A stretch of 14,383 bases of DNA from Euperipatoides rowelli (Eukaryota; Onychophora; Udeonychophora; Euonychophora; Peripatopsidae), in the NCBI GenBank assembly GCA_003024985.2, contig PXIH01S0012859.1, one strand, 5' to 3'. The translations under genes were made by a program, and so were the position numbers. Shown piece by piece: positions 1-8,733 of this stretch (position 1 is the stretch's first letter; every line of letters starts with the position of its first letter). The notes beneath the pieces are model-generated. The model did not search any database. It was not told where the DNA came from and was given only the letters and a program-made list of their open reading frames with translations.

Positions 1-140
1 GTCAATTGACCAAAAAGAATTTGACCGGTCAAAATCCCATCCCTACCTAGAACAATACAAAATAGACCTAGAAAAGATTTTTTCAAACTTTAAACAACTC
101 AGGGTTAACTTAACTTTAAATATGAACATGCCATTATTGT

Positions 141-775
141 GTCCTTGAGTTAATAATTTTGGGTCATTTGGTCTCCAAAAATGGATGACCAAATCCAGCT
201 AATACAGCTGCATTTCAGCAGTACCTGATACAAGCTAATATTAAAGCCATCAATGCTTCTTATGGGATGGCCGGTTATTACCATAAATTTATTAGAAATT
301 TTTCTACAATGTAAAATCTTTAAATGAATTATTAGAAGAAAAAAAAAAATTAGACTATTCAATGCCAATTGCCAAGAATCTTTTAATTTAATAAAACAAA
401 AATTAAGAAACCGAGTCTATTTTACAATATCCAAACTTTGCTGAACCATTAATTCTTACAACAGATGGGAGTGATGATGTCATAGAAACAATTTTAGCAG
501 AAGGAAATGATAAATAATATATTAAAGTGATAGCCTATATATATAGGCCAGCAGATCTATCAACCATTTTTAATGTTAAATGGAGTGTTCCGGAGAAAAG
601 AATGGCTTGGTAAAAGTTTTGGCATTGCACATTTCTGCCAGTTTTAGAGAGCATGAAATTTATGGTCATAACTCCTAACCAATCACAATGCATTATGTTG
701 GCTTAAATCTATTAAACATCCTCATGGATGTCTTGCACAGTGTCGGTATGGGCCCTCGGTTGAGAATGGTCAAGG
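141..775 (+). mobile_element. Decayed Ty3/gypsy retrotransposon pol fragment (RT end and RNase H)
   Basis: Relic of a long terminal repeat retrotransposon polyprotein, no longer functional. In the frame of 159-311 the DNA reads LGHLVSKNG, a stop at 186, then AINASYGMAGYYHKFIRNFS, which matches the end of the gypsy reverse transcriptase (the 'FLGxxxYYRKFI' block). A frame change leads to NCQESFNLIKQKL at 367-405. Another leads to ILQYPNFAEPLILTTDGSD at 419-475, where the DG/DAS Asp of the RNase H active site is still present. The same frame runs through VIAYIYRPADLS to W at 608, broken by stops at 515 and 611. KFMVIT (656-673) and NALCWLKSIKHPHG (687-728) follow, then a degenerate WAL block near 750. 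At least three frame changes and several stops make it a pseudogene fragment. No long terminal repeats, integrase or gag were found. Similarity is judged from remembered family motifs. Confidence 0.9.
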
Positions 776-1189
776 GCCCTCACTCAGAGGCATAGTTAGA
801 AAACTTAGAAAATTATTTTGGAGGGTGTCTGGGTTATATATTTTTGATGAGCTTTTTTTAGATTTGACATGAGCTTTTTTTTTTTTTTTTAGTTGTATGG
901 ACATTTAGTTTCCCTTTAACGGTCTTATAGTTCCCTGGTTTACCTTTACAGAGTCTACAGGGCCCCCATCCTATCATTCTGGTCATAACTATGTAGTTTC
1001 TTATTGAGTTTGTTCAAACACGATCCTCCTGGACCCTGGGACTACAAACCCATCTCCCTAACCCCCCCCCCCCTTCCCATAATGTGAGGACCCTGCTTTC
1101 ATGATAAAGTTTATTTTTAGTTACCGTAATTACCTAATAATAAAAAATAAATTTAAAAAACTTTTTTTTTTCTAAGTACCTTCTTACCC
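776..1189. other. Unassigned sequence between retroelement and GC-rich island
   Basis: No gene seen. The stretch holds a T16 run (875-890), a C12 run (1062-1073) and a moderately GC-rich part at 900-1080. It could be further transposon sequence attached to the gypsy fragment, but no terminal repeats or protein motifs were recognised. Confidence 0.5.
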
Positions 1190-1269
1190 ACCCCCGTGGC
1201 CCTCGGCGATCGACGACCAGCCAACCTGGCCTACCGACACTGGTCTTGCAAGATGGAGTCTAAGGCTAC
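1190..1269. other. GC-rich, CpG-containing island of unknown origin
   Basis: About 80 bases of clearly GC-rich DNA with several CpG sites (around GGCGATCGACG at 1206-1216) sit in otherwise very AT-rich surroundings. One + strand frame reads VALGDRRPANLAYRHWSC and runs on to a stop near 1280. The opposite strand has a splice-acceptor-like TTTTGTAG before it and a donor-like GGTAAGA after it. Neither reading was recognised as a known protein. It may be a fragment of a younger transposon or of a coding sequence. Confidence 0.35.
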
Positions 1270-1985
1270 AAAATTTTAATTACGATTTTATTGGTAATCA
1301 CAAGTAGCCTACACCAAAAAAAATATATACCGTATATAAGTTGACAAATCAGTAGGCTACAATTACAATAGTAGCTTAACATAGAAAGCATTCTGGATGA
1401 TTCTTTGAACAATATGTTATTTAAAAATAAAATCTAACTCAAAAAAATTACAAAATGAAGATGATGTCTTCTGAAAAAATTGATAAATAATACACAAAAT
1501 GAACCAAATAAAAGAATTTAAACTTTTTTAATAATATATCGATTGAAAACAATATGTTAAAAATAAAAAAAAAATTAAATTACAGACCGACAGTTTTGTT
1601 TGTTCTTACCAAAAGTTGTACATTTTTTAAAGAATCGGACTGCTTCAATGGATATTAAATATTTGACCTCACCAATAGCCTAGGTCACATGTAAAATATT
1701 TTTTATTTACACTTCATTAGTTTTCCCTCAGGGCTGGGTCAAAGTACCATAGATTGACAGAATATAATGTGAAAACATTATTAGCCAATATCTCCTTGCA
1801 CTGAGGATTCCCCACAGAAAGTATTAACATATTGCAAAGTAGGCTACTCTATTCCTACTTTCAATTCATATTATTATTTTCATTGGATATCTTCATTGCA
1901 ATTGGTAAAGAGTTGCCAAATAATACGTTTGATGACCTAAATATTTTATACATATTTAAATGAAATTTTTTAAAACATTGAAATT
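1270..1985. other. AT-rich sequence, possibly interior of a hAT element
   Basis: No gene seen. The stretch leads directly into the hAT terminal sequence at 2020-2087 and could be its interior, but no transposase motif and no matching left end were found. It contains four copies of TAGGCTA/TAGCCTA (1305, 1353, 1676, 1840). Confidence 0.4.
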
Positions 1986-2019
1986 GAAGATTTGTATGCT
2001 ATTGGGTTTTTTTAAATCT

Positions 2020-2087
2020 GTGGTGGGCCGCATAGAACCTCTAAGTGGTCCGGATCAGGCCCGCGGGCCGTAGTTTGCCCGTCACTG
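2020..2087 (+). mobile_element. hAT-superfamily transposon terminus (right end)
   Basis: The segment contains GTGGGCCGCAT, then GGCCCGCGGGCCGTAGTTTG and CCCGTCACTG. On the other strand the end reads CAGTGACGGGCAAACTACGG followed by CCCGCGGGCC, the well-known terminal pattern of a hAT group found widely in animals. The 8 bases after the end, CACTAGAG (2088-2095), have TA in the centre as in Buster-type hAT target duplications. No left end or matching 8-base duplication was found in the window, so this is a truncated copy or its partner end is badly decayed. Superfamily assignment is from the terminal motif alone. Confidence 0.75.
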
Positions 2088-2100
2088 CACTAGAGGAAAG

Positions 2101-2330
2101 GTCAAGGTCCTAGGTGGTCACATGGGGGTGCTAGGGGGAGCCCCCAAAATTTAAATTTTTTTAAATGCTCCGATTAAGTTCAAATTTGAAATTTGTGTTA
2201 CCCCACGGGTCTAGAATCATATGGGGGTGCTAGGGGGGCCCAATTGAGTTCCGTAATTTTTGACAATGAAAATAAGCTTGCCCATTTTTTGGGGGGATGG
2301 GGGGAGCAAATAACATGGGAGTGTTTACCA
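2101..2330. repeat. G-run patch with short diverged direct repeat
   Basis: ATGGGGGTGCTAGGGGG occurs at 2122-2138 and again at 2220-2236, about 98 bases apart. A third G-rich stretch with two G6 runs lies at 2291-2304. Between them are perfect palindromes: AAAATTTAAATTTT (2146-2159) and TTCAAATTTGAA (2179-2190). A GGGGGAGCCCCC hairpin lies at 2134-2145. This is probably a transposon remnant, not assigned to a family. Confidence 0.5.
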
Positions 2331-2344
2331 TGGTTCCAAAAATG

Positions 2345-4275
2345 ACACAAAAAAAATTATCGTCGATGTCACCCTGTTTCGACTAGTTTTAAATTAATTG
2401 ACACTTGGCACAAATTTTATAAATTTAAATTTACATCACTAGGATTTTTCTTTGCTAAATTTACTTATGATATTAAGCTAACCTATTACAAACAACTCAA
2501 TGATGAAAAAAATGATTTAAAATGAAAAAAATAGGCTTTATTTACCGACGACTCAAATGGAGGGTCAAGTCTGGTTTTGGTGTAGGCTATATATATTAAA
2601 AAAAAAACACATTATTTCTCTATTCCATTTCTTAAAACCCCCTCTCCTTGCTAGAGCTGAGTTGAAGCTCTTTGGATTTTTTTTTTAATATCAGTACCGT
2701 AATGGCTTTTCACTCAAAAACGGTTGCCAAATGCCAACTTTTGAGTATCCAGACAGTAAATGTATTGTATACAGTATAGGCCTATAGCCTACATACAGTA
2801 TAAGATTTATTAAACTTAAGTAAATACAGCATATTCAGTATGTTATTTGACCCACAAATAGATTGAAAAAAGTAAAAAATATTCACAGAGAGAAATGAAA
2901 TAATATAGCCTATATGTTTTTATAAATAATACTTTTCTGAAATAAAATGATTTAGTAAATGCAGTAAACTGCTTTAAGAAGTGAACTTTTATGTTTTGAT
3001 TTCTTTATTGAAATTGAGTAACAGCAGGTGTCTTTATGTTTCCAGGGGTTGATATATGATATGTTATGCATTCCAATTCTGCCGATCAAAAAAAAAAAAG
3101 ATTCTAACTTCAAAACTGTCTTAAGAGACATTATCTGTAAGAATAGATAGCTTTGAAGAATAAGTTACCTTGGATTTTAATGAAGATATTCTCAAGTTTT
3201 AAAAGTATCAAGAGAATAATAAAAATACTGGTACAGTAGCAATTTTGAATTTGATATTTAGGGTCTTGAGAGAAGATCTTGAAAAGATGATGGAAATAAT
3301 ATATTCTGAGAATACTGTGTAATATTCATAACTGCAGTAATAAGCTATCTGCCAGATCTTATTTCCAAATTATGACATATGATGTATTGTTTATTTGTGC
3401 TCAAATATTTTGTTTTTTAACAATCTTTGCCTGAAATAAAATAATTTTAGTGCCAGTGTGCCACAAAATATTAGATTGATATGATTAGATTGACATGCAG
3501 TCTTTGTCATCTACAAAATCATTGAAGAAACTAAGCACATTATTTAATTATTAGTTAAAAAAAACTATATAGGCTAATTCAGGTCAGGTGTAGGCTACTT
3601 TCTTTGATAATTGAACAACACTAGCATAATAACAGTTCCAGATTTTAACAGTAGTCTATTGAGGTTTAGTACTCTTTTGAATCCTTTTTCCCAGACTAGT
3701 GACTAATAAACAAATAGCACCATATGATCTGTAAGCCCATTTTGAAATCTGAACTTTGTGAAATATATTTGCTTTTAGATTAGGCTATAGTGAACAACCG
3801 ATAAATTTCTGATGATCATGTAGGTTAATATAATTTATCATTGAATGATTAAAAATTAATATTTTCATTGCCAGGTGGATAATAGCAATAATTGCAAATC
3901 ACGATATTACTGTATGTGTGGTAAATATGAAGGTCTATAAATAATTGTAAGAACTTCCAACGTTTTGTCAATGGCGCATTTAACTTCATGAATAAATTGT
4001 AAAACCATCTGTAAGATAAACACTTACTCCACCTCCAATGATTTTATCAATATATTAAATGCTTCACTAGCCTCTTTTTTTAGCCTGTGTCTGTGTAGAC
4101 TGCAGCATCTGGTTAAAATTGTACCATTTCAGCTTGTAACTGATTAAATTTATTGTAGGCCTATTATCATTTCAGCTATCTTACTAATACAATTTAAATT
4201 AATAATGGGTGAATTTGTCATTTGATGTCCATTTCTTTTTTTAAATATTGGTTGTCACTAGTCCTGTTCTCCAGC
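2345..4275. other. AT-rich intron-like sequence without recognised genes
   Basis: No coding sequence, RNA gene or transposon terminus was recognised. The stretch is AT-rich with homopolymer runs. It has many TAGGCTA/TAGCCTA copies (for example 2583 and 2785), the 12-base palindrome TATAGGCCTATA at 2775-2786 and scattered ATACAGTAT motifs. Confidence 0.5.
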
Positions 4276-4279
4276 TTAA

Positions 4280-4428
4280 AGGTCAAATGTAACAGATTTT
4301 TTAATTTTTTATTATTATTGATTTTAAAAGATTTTTACCAAAAAAAAAAAAATCCACTAGAAAAATTAAAAAAATAAAAAAAATTAAAAAAATAAAATAA
4401 AATAAAAAATAGTTATTTACAATTAAGT
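4280..4428 (+). repeat. Left inverted-repeat arm of the TTAA element
   Basis: It pairs with 4843-4990 in reverse orientation. The outer ~70 bases match best, and the inner part is A-rich with a shared ATTTACA...AATTAAG block near its inner edge (4415-4428). Confidence 0.75.
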
Positions 4429-4842
4429 GTTTAAAATAATTGACTTTAGCTCCTCCCCCTTAAAACAACATTGTCCACTGTATACACCAGAGGCAGGGGG
4501 GTATTTTGTGATGTCATAGACTAGAAATGAATTAGAGCTTGCTATACTTAACTATAGAGTATTTGCTATATTTGTCAGCTTAAAGCTGGAAATTATATGG
4601 ACTAATTGTTCAATTACTTGTTAAAAATCCTAATCAAATTCATCCTTTATGCTATTACGATCCAATTTATTTTTAAAAAAAATCAAAATGACCTTTAATA
4701 CAGATTGAAAATACCTCTATTTACATGTTAAATCATTACAAAGGAAATAGCTGTAGAGACTGTTTCATCATTAAATTGATCTCAGACCCAAAAAAATGTG
4801 AAAGTTTCAATTTGTAATCTTAGACTGAGGATAGCATACGGT

Positions 4843-4990
4843 AGTCTTAATTTTATCTGTAAATAATTTTTTTTTATGCATTTAAAATTTTTTTTTTTCC
4901 ATTTGGAATTTTTTTTTTTTTAGTATGGTAATTATCTTTGGAAATCAACAATAATAAAAAATTAAAAAAAACCCATTACATTTGACCCTT
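4843..4990 (-). repeat. Right inverted-repeat arm of the TTAA element
   Basis: Reverse-complement partner of 4280-4428. It contains the T-rich runs at 4868-4921 and ends with ACATTTGACCCTT just before TTAA. Confidence 0.75.
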
Positions 4991-5089
4991 TTAATACTGT
5001 GATTTAGACTAAAATTAAGGAAAATTTGATGAATAATATTGTTTGCAATTCTTTATATCATAGAGAACTAATCATAACGATAGTCAATC

Positions 5090-5283
5090 CAAAATATTCC
5101 TTCACAAAACAGGTGTACCTCAGCGTGTGGTATTATTCACCATTTTTTTCAATGTATATAATATTGACATTGAAATTGACAACAATATTGCTTTATAGGC
5201 TACTCTCTTATGTGGATGACTTCAAAATCTTTAGATGCACTGATCAACTCCAATGTCGATTAAAAATCAACATTTTTTCTTAA
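5090..5283 (+). mobile_element. LINE reverse transcriptase palm fragment (GVPQ ... YVDD)
   Basis: Fragment of a non-LTR retrotransposon reverse transcriptase. One frame reads GVPQRVVLFTIFFNVYNID from 5112, the counterpart of the conserved 'SGVPQGSVLGPxLFxxYIND' block, although the Gly-Ser after GVPQ is lost. The next frame reads YVDDFKIFR from 5209, the catalytic [YF]xDD motif with both Asp residues present. The spacing of about 34 codons fits the family, and one frame change separates the two blocks. No start or complete enzyme is present. It lies upstream of the linker of the next LINE copy, which is the wrong order for a single element, so it is probably a separate insertion or a rearranged piece. 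Confidence 0.75.
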
Positions 5284-5599
5284 TAATTTAACAATCATTG
5301 TTACATTGTTACATGCTTCAAATTAGTACAATAATATGTTCAAAAGGACTAATATAATATTTGTTTTTAATCAAACCAAAGATTTATAAAATAAAATAAA
5401 ATTAAAATCCGGGGATTTAAAAGAATGCAATCATGTAAAAAAAACATTTGGAATATAAAGAAACCATTATTAAAATAATTGTCCGTGGAAAGGGTTAAAA
5501 AAAAAAGTATAATAAATGATGACAATATGTAACACTGTAACACATTATTGTCTAAATAAATTGAAATAGATATGCCCGATACATTTGAAAAATTGATAT

Positions 5600-5835
5600 A
5601 GCCTAAATGACCATTAATAAATGTAAAGAAAAAAGTCAGCAAGACTGTCTCCTACAGAGTGAGAAGCAAATAAATGGGTAAATCAAACCATATTAAAAAA
5701 TATAAATGAAATAAATAAGATATATAAAAAATGGATAGATAATAGAACATATGAAGAATGAATAGAAAAATATAAAAATAGTGTAAATAATATATAGCAA
5801 GACATGAAAAAAGGAAATACTTAGACTTTGTAATC

Positions 5836-5875
<40 letters not shown>

Positions 5876-6775
5876 TGCCTATAGTTCTGTTGTATAAGGA
5901 TAAAGATTTAAATAGAATTGAAGTGAATATTAATAATGACTTCAGATTATTTGACGAATGGCTAATAGATCCTATACTTACCAGAAATATAGAGAAGACA
6001 GTAATATGATTTTTAAACCAAAAAAAAATGGAGGCCAATATTAGAATTAATTATAGAAATAAAGAATCAGAGTAAATGTGACAAAATATCTGTGATTAAT
6101 GATTGTTGATAAAATTATTTCGGAAAAATATGTAAATATGGTAATAAACAAAATTGTACCAATATAGTAGGTGCAGTAAACAGAGCTGTTATTTGATACC
6201 ACTTCCTTAGAATAAAAAAACTGTAATCAGCATACATTCTAATATACAGTATTTAATCACCGTCTGGGGTCAGTGTTCCAAATGCTTAGCCTANTAGACA
6301 AACCAGAATATATTAATAAAGATATTATATGAGCTGAAATAGAGAGTACCATCAGATGAAATATTTAAACAAACAAAAATATTTATAGAAATAATAAGAA
6401 TATTGTCACAGGTTAAACCAATTTACAAAATGGCAAATAGATTGGTAAAGGGTAACAAAAGTTTAATAGGAATTGGTATGGTAAGAACATAAGTTATATA
6501 AATTTTCAGTTAATTAGTGTAAAAACAAATAAGGGCAAATAAGAATTTAATAGATTACCTACAGAACATGAATTTAAATTAGTGAGAGGTTAAAAATGCT
6601 TAGTTTGCACATAACAGAAATGTAGCCTATATATTATGATGATGTAGATATAGATATATTAAGTGTGTGTGTGTTTTTTTTAAGTTTTGCTTATGTATGA
6701 TTTGGGTTGTATTTTGTGAATTTTGTGAAAAAAGTGGAACAAAACTGAGATTAAATTTAGTTCAAATTCCAATTC
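5600..6775 (+). mobile_element. LINE copy 1: linker joined to RT C-terminal part, core deleted, decayed
   Basis: Non-LTR retrotransposon relic. KWIDNRTYEE and IEKYKNSVNN (about 5729-5787), then RHEKRKYLDFVIY (5800-5838), resemble the linker between endonuclease and reverse transcriptase. After an (AAT)n tract comes LLYKDKDLNRIEVNINNDF to 5943, then RLFDEWLID and IEKT, the segment that normally follows the catalytic YADD. The fingers and palm are missing. The frame is open from 5791 to 6006. Later shifts and stops lead through MIFKPKK (6006), YVNMVINKI (6129) and NIQYLITVWGQCSKC. ELKxRVPSDEIFKQTKIF (about 6331-6384) and VKPIYKMANRLVKGNKSLI follow. The tail contains GATTTGGGTTGTATTTTGT near 6700. 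It belongs to the Jockey/CR1-like group by motif style; the family is not named. Confidence 0.85.
5838..5874 (+). repeat. (TAA)n / (AAT)n microsatellite
   Basis: About 12 uninterrupted TAA units. It lies exactly at the junction where the RT core of LINE copy 1 is missing, and it keeps the reading frame, encoding an Asn run. Confidence 0.95.
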
Positions 6776-6777
6776 CA

Positions 6778-7458
6778 ACAATTTAAAGAATTTATTTGAT
6801 AGCCTACCACTTGGAAGAAAAAAAACTGTATTCTGCACCCGTTCTGACTAATATACAGTATTTAATCACTGGCTGTGGTCTAGACAAACTGGAAAACCCA
6901 GAATAGATCAATAAAGATATTATATGAACTGAAATGGAGAATTCCATCAGATGAAGAAATATTTAAACAAACAAAAATATTGGATCTAGAAAAAATAATT
7001 TTGGAACAGGTTAAACTGATTTATAAAATTTCAGATTGATAAAGAGTAACAAAAGTTTAATACGAATAATAGAGATATACAGTACATGATTATAATAAAA
7101 GAACATATAAAAAATTTCATTTAAGTAGTGTAAAAACAAGGGAAAATATAAAATAGATTATGGTGCTGTAAAGAAATTTATTAGACTGCCTATAGTGATT
7201 AAAAATAGTGAAAGTTGGGGAAAGAGTTCAAAAAACGGTTAGCAACTAGCCTACGGTATCTAAACGTTTGTAATTAGTGAACTTTGTGCGCATAGGAATA
7301 TATATACGACTTATACAGTATTTGAAGTATTTGAAGTCATGATTTGGGTTGTATTTTGTTCTCTTTGTCACATTATATTTATACCATATCTACTACCAGG
7401 AAATAATTGTGACAAGAAGTGTACAATTGATGATGATTAAAATTGAATTGAATTAATT
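6778..7458 (+). mobile_element. LINE copy 2: 5'-truncated 3' end of the same family
   Basis: Second copy of the family seen just upstream, in the same orientation. Shared blocks include ATACAGTATTTAATCAC (6246-6262 and 6852-6868) and the segment encoding IKILYELKWRIPSDEEIFKQ from 6911. The frame then continues TKILDLEKIILEQVKLIYKI and stays open for 42 codons to a stop at 7037. After a frame change, NKRTYKKFHLSSVKTRE and DYGAVKKFIRLP resemble the usual LINE C-terminus. The 3' untranslated part carries GATTTGGGTTGTATTTTGTT (7341-7360), also present in copy 1, and ends with GATGATGATTAAAATTGAAT and further AATTG-like units, a simple-repeat tail typical of 5'-truncated LINE insertions. Copy 2 starts within the thumb region. 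Confidence 0.85.
7441..7458 (+). repeat. AATTG-type 3' tail of LINE copy 2
   Basis: A short run of GAATT/AATTG units directly after GATGATGATTAAAATT marks the probable 3' end of the LINE insertion. Confidence 0.6.
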
Positions 7459-7459
7459 T

Positions 7460-8610
7460 AGTGTAGTAAAAATTCAAAGAATATAATTATATGCAACATA
7501 ATAATGTTTAATGTTGATGTCTTTAATTTTTTTTAATAGGTTTAGAGAGCTATTTTGATCTTTTCAGTGTTTTTTTTAGCTGATTTTCTTTTTTTATCAT
7601 GTAATGTGACAGTTTTTTTGCAAATATTATGTCTAGGTTTTGTTTTACTTATTTATTTATTACTTCCCCCTCCCACCTCTTATTTAAAAAAATTGTTAAT
7701 TTTTAAAGATGTAGGCTAAAAGCTCTTTCTCCAAGTGAGAAGAGAAAGGAGAAGTACATTTTATTAGTTGTATAATTTATTTATTTGGAGTCATGGTTCA
7801 GGTGCAAAACAACCTTTGGCCTGTTTTTTCTCTTTTATTTTAAATATTGATTCTTCTCTTAATTCTGTATTACTTTAATATTTATTTTTGTATGTTTTTA
7901 ATATTTTATTGATCACAAATTGCAGCATAGCTAATGAAATATGACAGACCCCCTAATAAAATGAAAACTGAAAAAACAAATTTACTAACAATATCATTAT
8001 ATTTAAAAATCGATTTTGCTTCATGAAAGATTGCACAACCTTATAACACTCGAGGACCAGTTTGACTTTAACTAAGCGAAGGTGGTCCACAAGGTAATTC
8101 ACCCTCTCCCCACAAACGTTTTCAATCAAAATTTGTGTTTTCAAAGAAACACTTAAAACACACAAACTTTCATTAAAATTAATTAAAAGAGCAAACTGAA
8201 CACCATTCTGTTGGGGAAGCCTTCTAGTAGTGATTTCTTTTTCTACTTTATCCCTCACTCATTATGTCAACTTCTAACAACTTTTTTTCCTTATTAGGCT
8301 TATATTCCTGGACATCATATTATGAAGTGACTGGCCATATGCACTACTGATTTAGACTTTAGCCTATTAATAAAACTACTTAATTACATCATTGTATAAC
8401 AACTCAAACTAATATTATTATTGTAGACCTAATTCATTTTTACATGCTTTTAATTTGTGGGACTTGCATCGTTATTTCACCTTATTTTAATGTAAAAATT
8501 GGCCAACATCTTTCTNCCCACTTCCTTCTATTCACAAATTTTTGTGTTTTTTATTTTGATGATCAAATAAATATATCATTTTTAACAAATTAATTCAACA
8601 GATTCTACAG
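7460..8610. other. AT-rich intron-like sequence upstream of the SGSM exon
   Basis: No supported gene. The first half is T-rich and could be old LINE 3' sequence. A 101-codon open frame lies on the - strand at 7953-8258. Its translation includes GVQFALLINFNESLCVL and YLVDHLRLVKVKLVLECY, which I do not recognise. It lies in a slightly GC-richer patch and is treated as a possible transposon relic or chance ORF. One undetermined base is at 8516. Confidence 0.5.
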
Positions 8611-8649
8611 TTTTTTTTTTTTTTGAACCACTGTATTTTCTATGTTTAG
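8611..8649 (+). promoter_or_regulatory. Splice acceptor region: polypyrimidine tract and AG
   Basis: A T14 run (8611-8624) is followed by GTATTTTCTATGTTTAG ending at 8649, a normal 3' splice site for the exon that starts at 8650. A branch-point-like TTAATTC lies near 8590. Confidence 0.8.
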
Positions 8650-8725
8650 GTAAAGCAGATAATGGAAGAAGCTGTGACACGGAAATTTGTCCATGAGGAA
8701 AGTAGCACTATCACTTCATTATGTG
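8650..8725 (+). CDS. SGSM: Internal exon of a small G protein signaling modulator (SGSM1/2-like), start of RUN domain
   Basis: The exon is 76 bases and encodes [19 protein letters not shown] then TITSLC in phase 0, ending after the first base of a Gly-type codon (phase 1). This nearly equals, from memory, the conserved N-terminal stretch of vertebrate SGSM1/SGSM2, where it opens the RUN domain. These proteins carry RUN, a Rap/Rab-binding PH-like region and a C-terminal TBC domain. They act as GTPase-activating proteins for Rabs (SGSM2 on Rab32/38) at endosomal or melanosome-type membranes and bind Rap. Signals are regular: polypyrimidine tract plus TTTAG acceptor and G|GTAAGT donor. Identity rests on 25 residues, so the choice between SGSM1 and SGSM2 cannot be made, and invertebrates may have a single ancestral gene. 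Flanking exons were not found, so the surrounding DNA is probably intron. Confidence 0.83.
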
Positions 8726-8733
8726 GTAAGTTT
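8726..8733 (+). promoter_or_regulatory. Splice donor GTAAGTTT
   Basis: Consensus 5' splice site immediately after the exon, with six intron bases GTAAGT matching the U1 consensus. Confidence 0.85.

Larger units (their letters stand above)
4276..4994. mobile_element. Non-autonomous DNA element with long terminal inverted repeats, flanked by TTAA
   Basis: The left end reads TTAA-AGGTCAAATGTAAC and the right end, on the other strand, TTAA-AAGGGTCAAATGTAAT. The two sides remain alignable as inverted repeats through TTTTTTAATTTTTTATTATT, ATTGATTT, an A-rich run with TCC, and ATTATTTACA/AATTAAG. Arms run to about 4428 on the left and 4843 on the right, roughly 150 bases each with small gaps. TTAA lies at both outer edges (4276-4279 and 4991-4994), the target duplication used by piggyBac-type transposases. 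The ~410-base centre has no ORF, so the element depended on a transposase made elsewhere. A Harbinger-type origin with a 3-base target is the main alternative because the ends do not begin CCC. Confidence 0.8.

Noticed and set aside
20-33. 14-base perfect palindrome TTTGACCGGTCAAA near the window start
   Set aside because: Too short and isolated to assign; it may be the end of an element cut by the window edge.
150-368. 72-codon open frame on the - strand
   Set aside because: It lies antisense to the gypsy RT/RNase H blocks, which explain the sequence on the + strand.
737-1245. CAGTGTCGGTA at 738-748 with its reverse complement near 1233-1243, as possible terminal inverted repeats
   Set aside because: The left copy is inside the gypsy RNase H coding block, the match is only 11 bases, and no target duplication is seen.
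5367-5642. 91-codon open frame on the - strand
   Set aside because: AT-rich, with a Phe/Ile/Leu-rich translation, and antisense to LINE-derived sequence; a shadow frame.
5835-6038. 67-codon open frame on the - strand with a poly-Leu end
   Set aside because: Poly-Leu is only the complement of the (AAT)n tract, and the + strand reading matches LINE reverse transcriptase.
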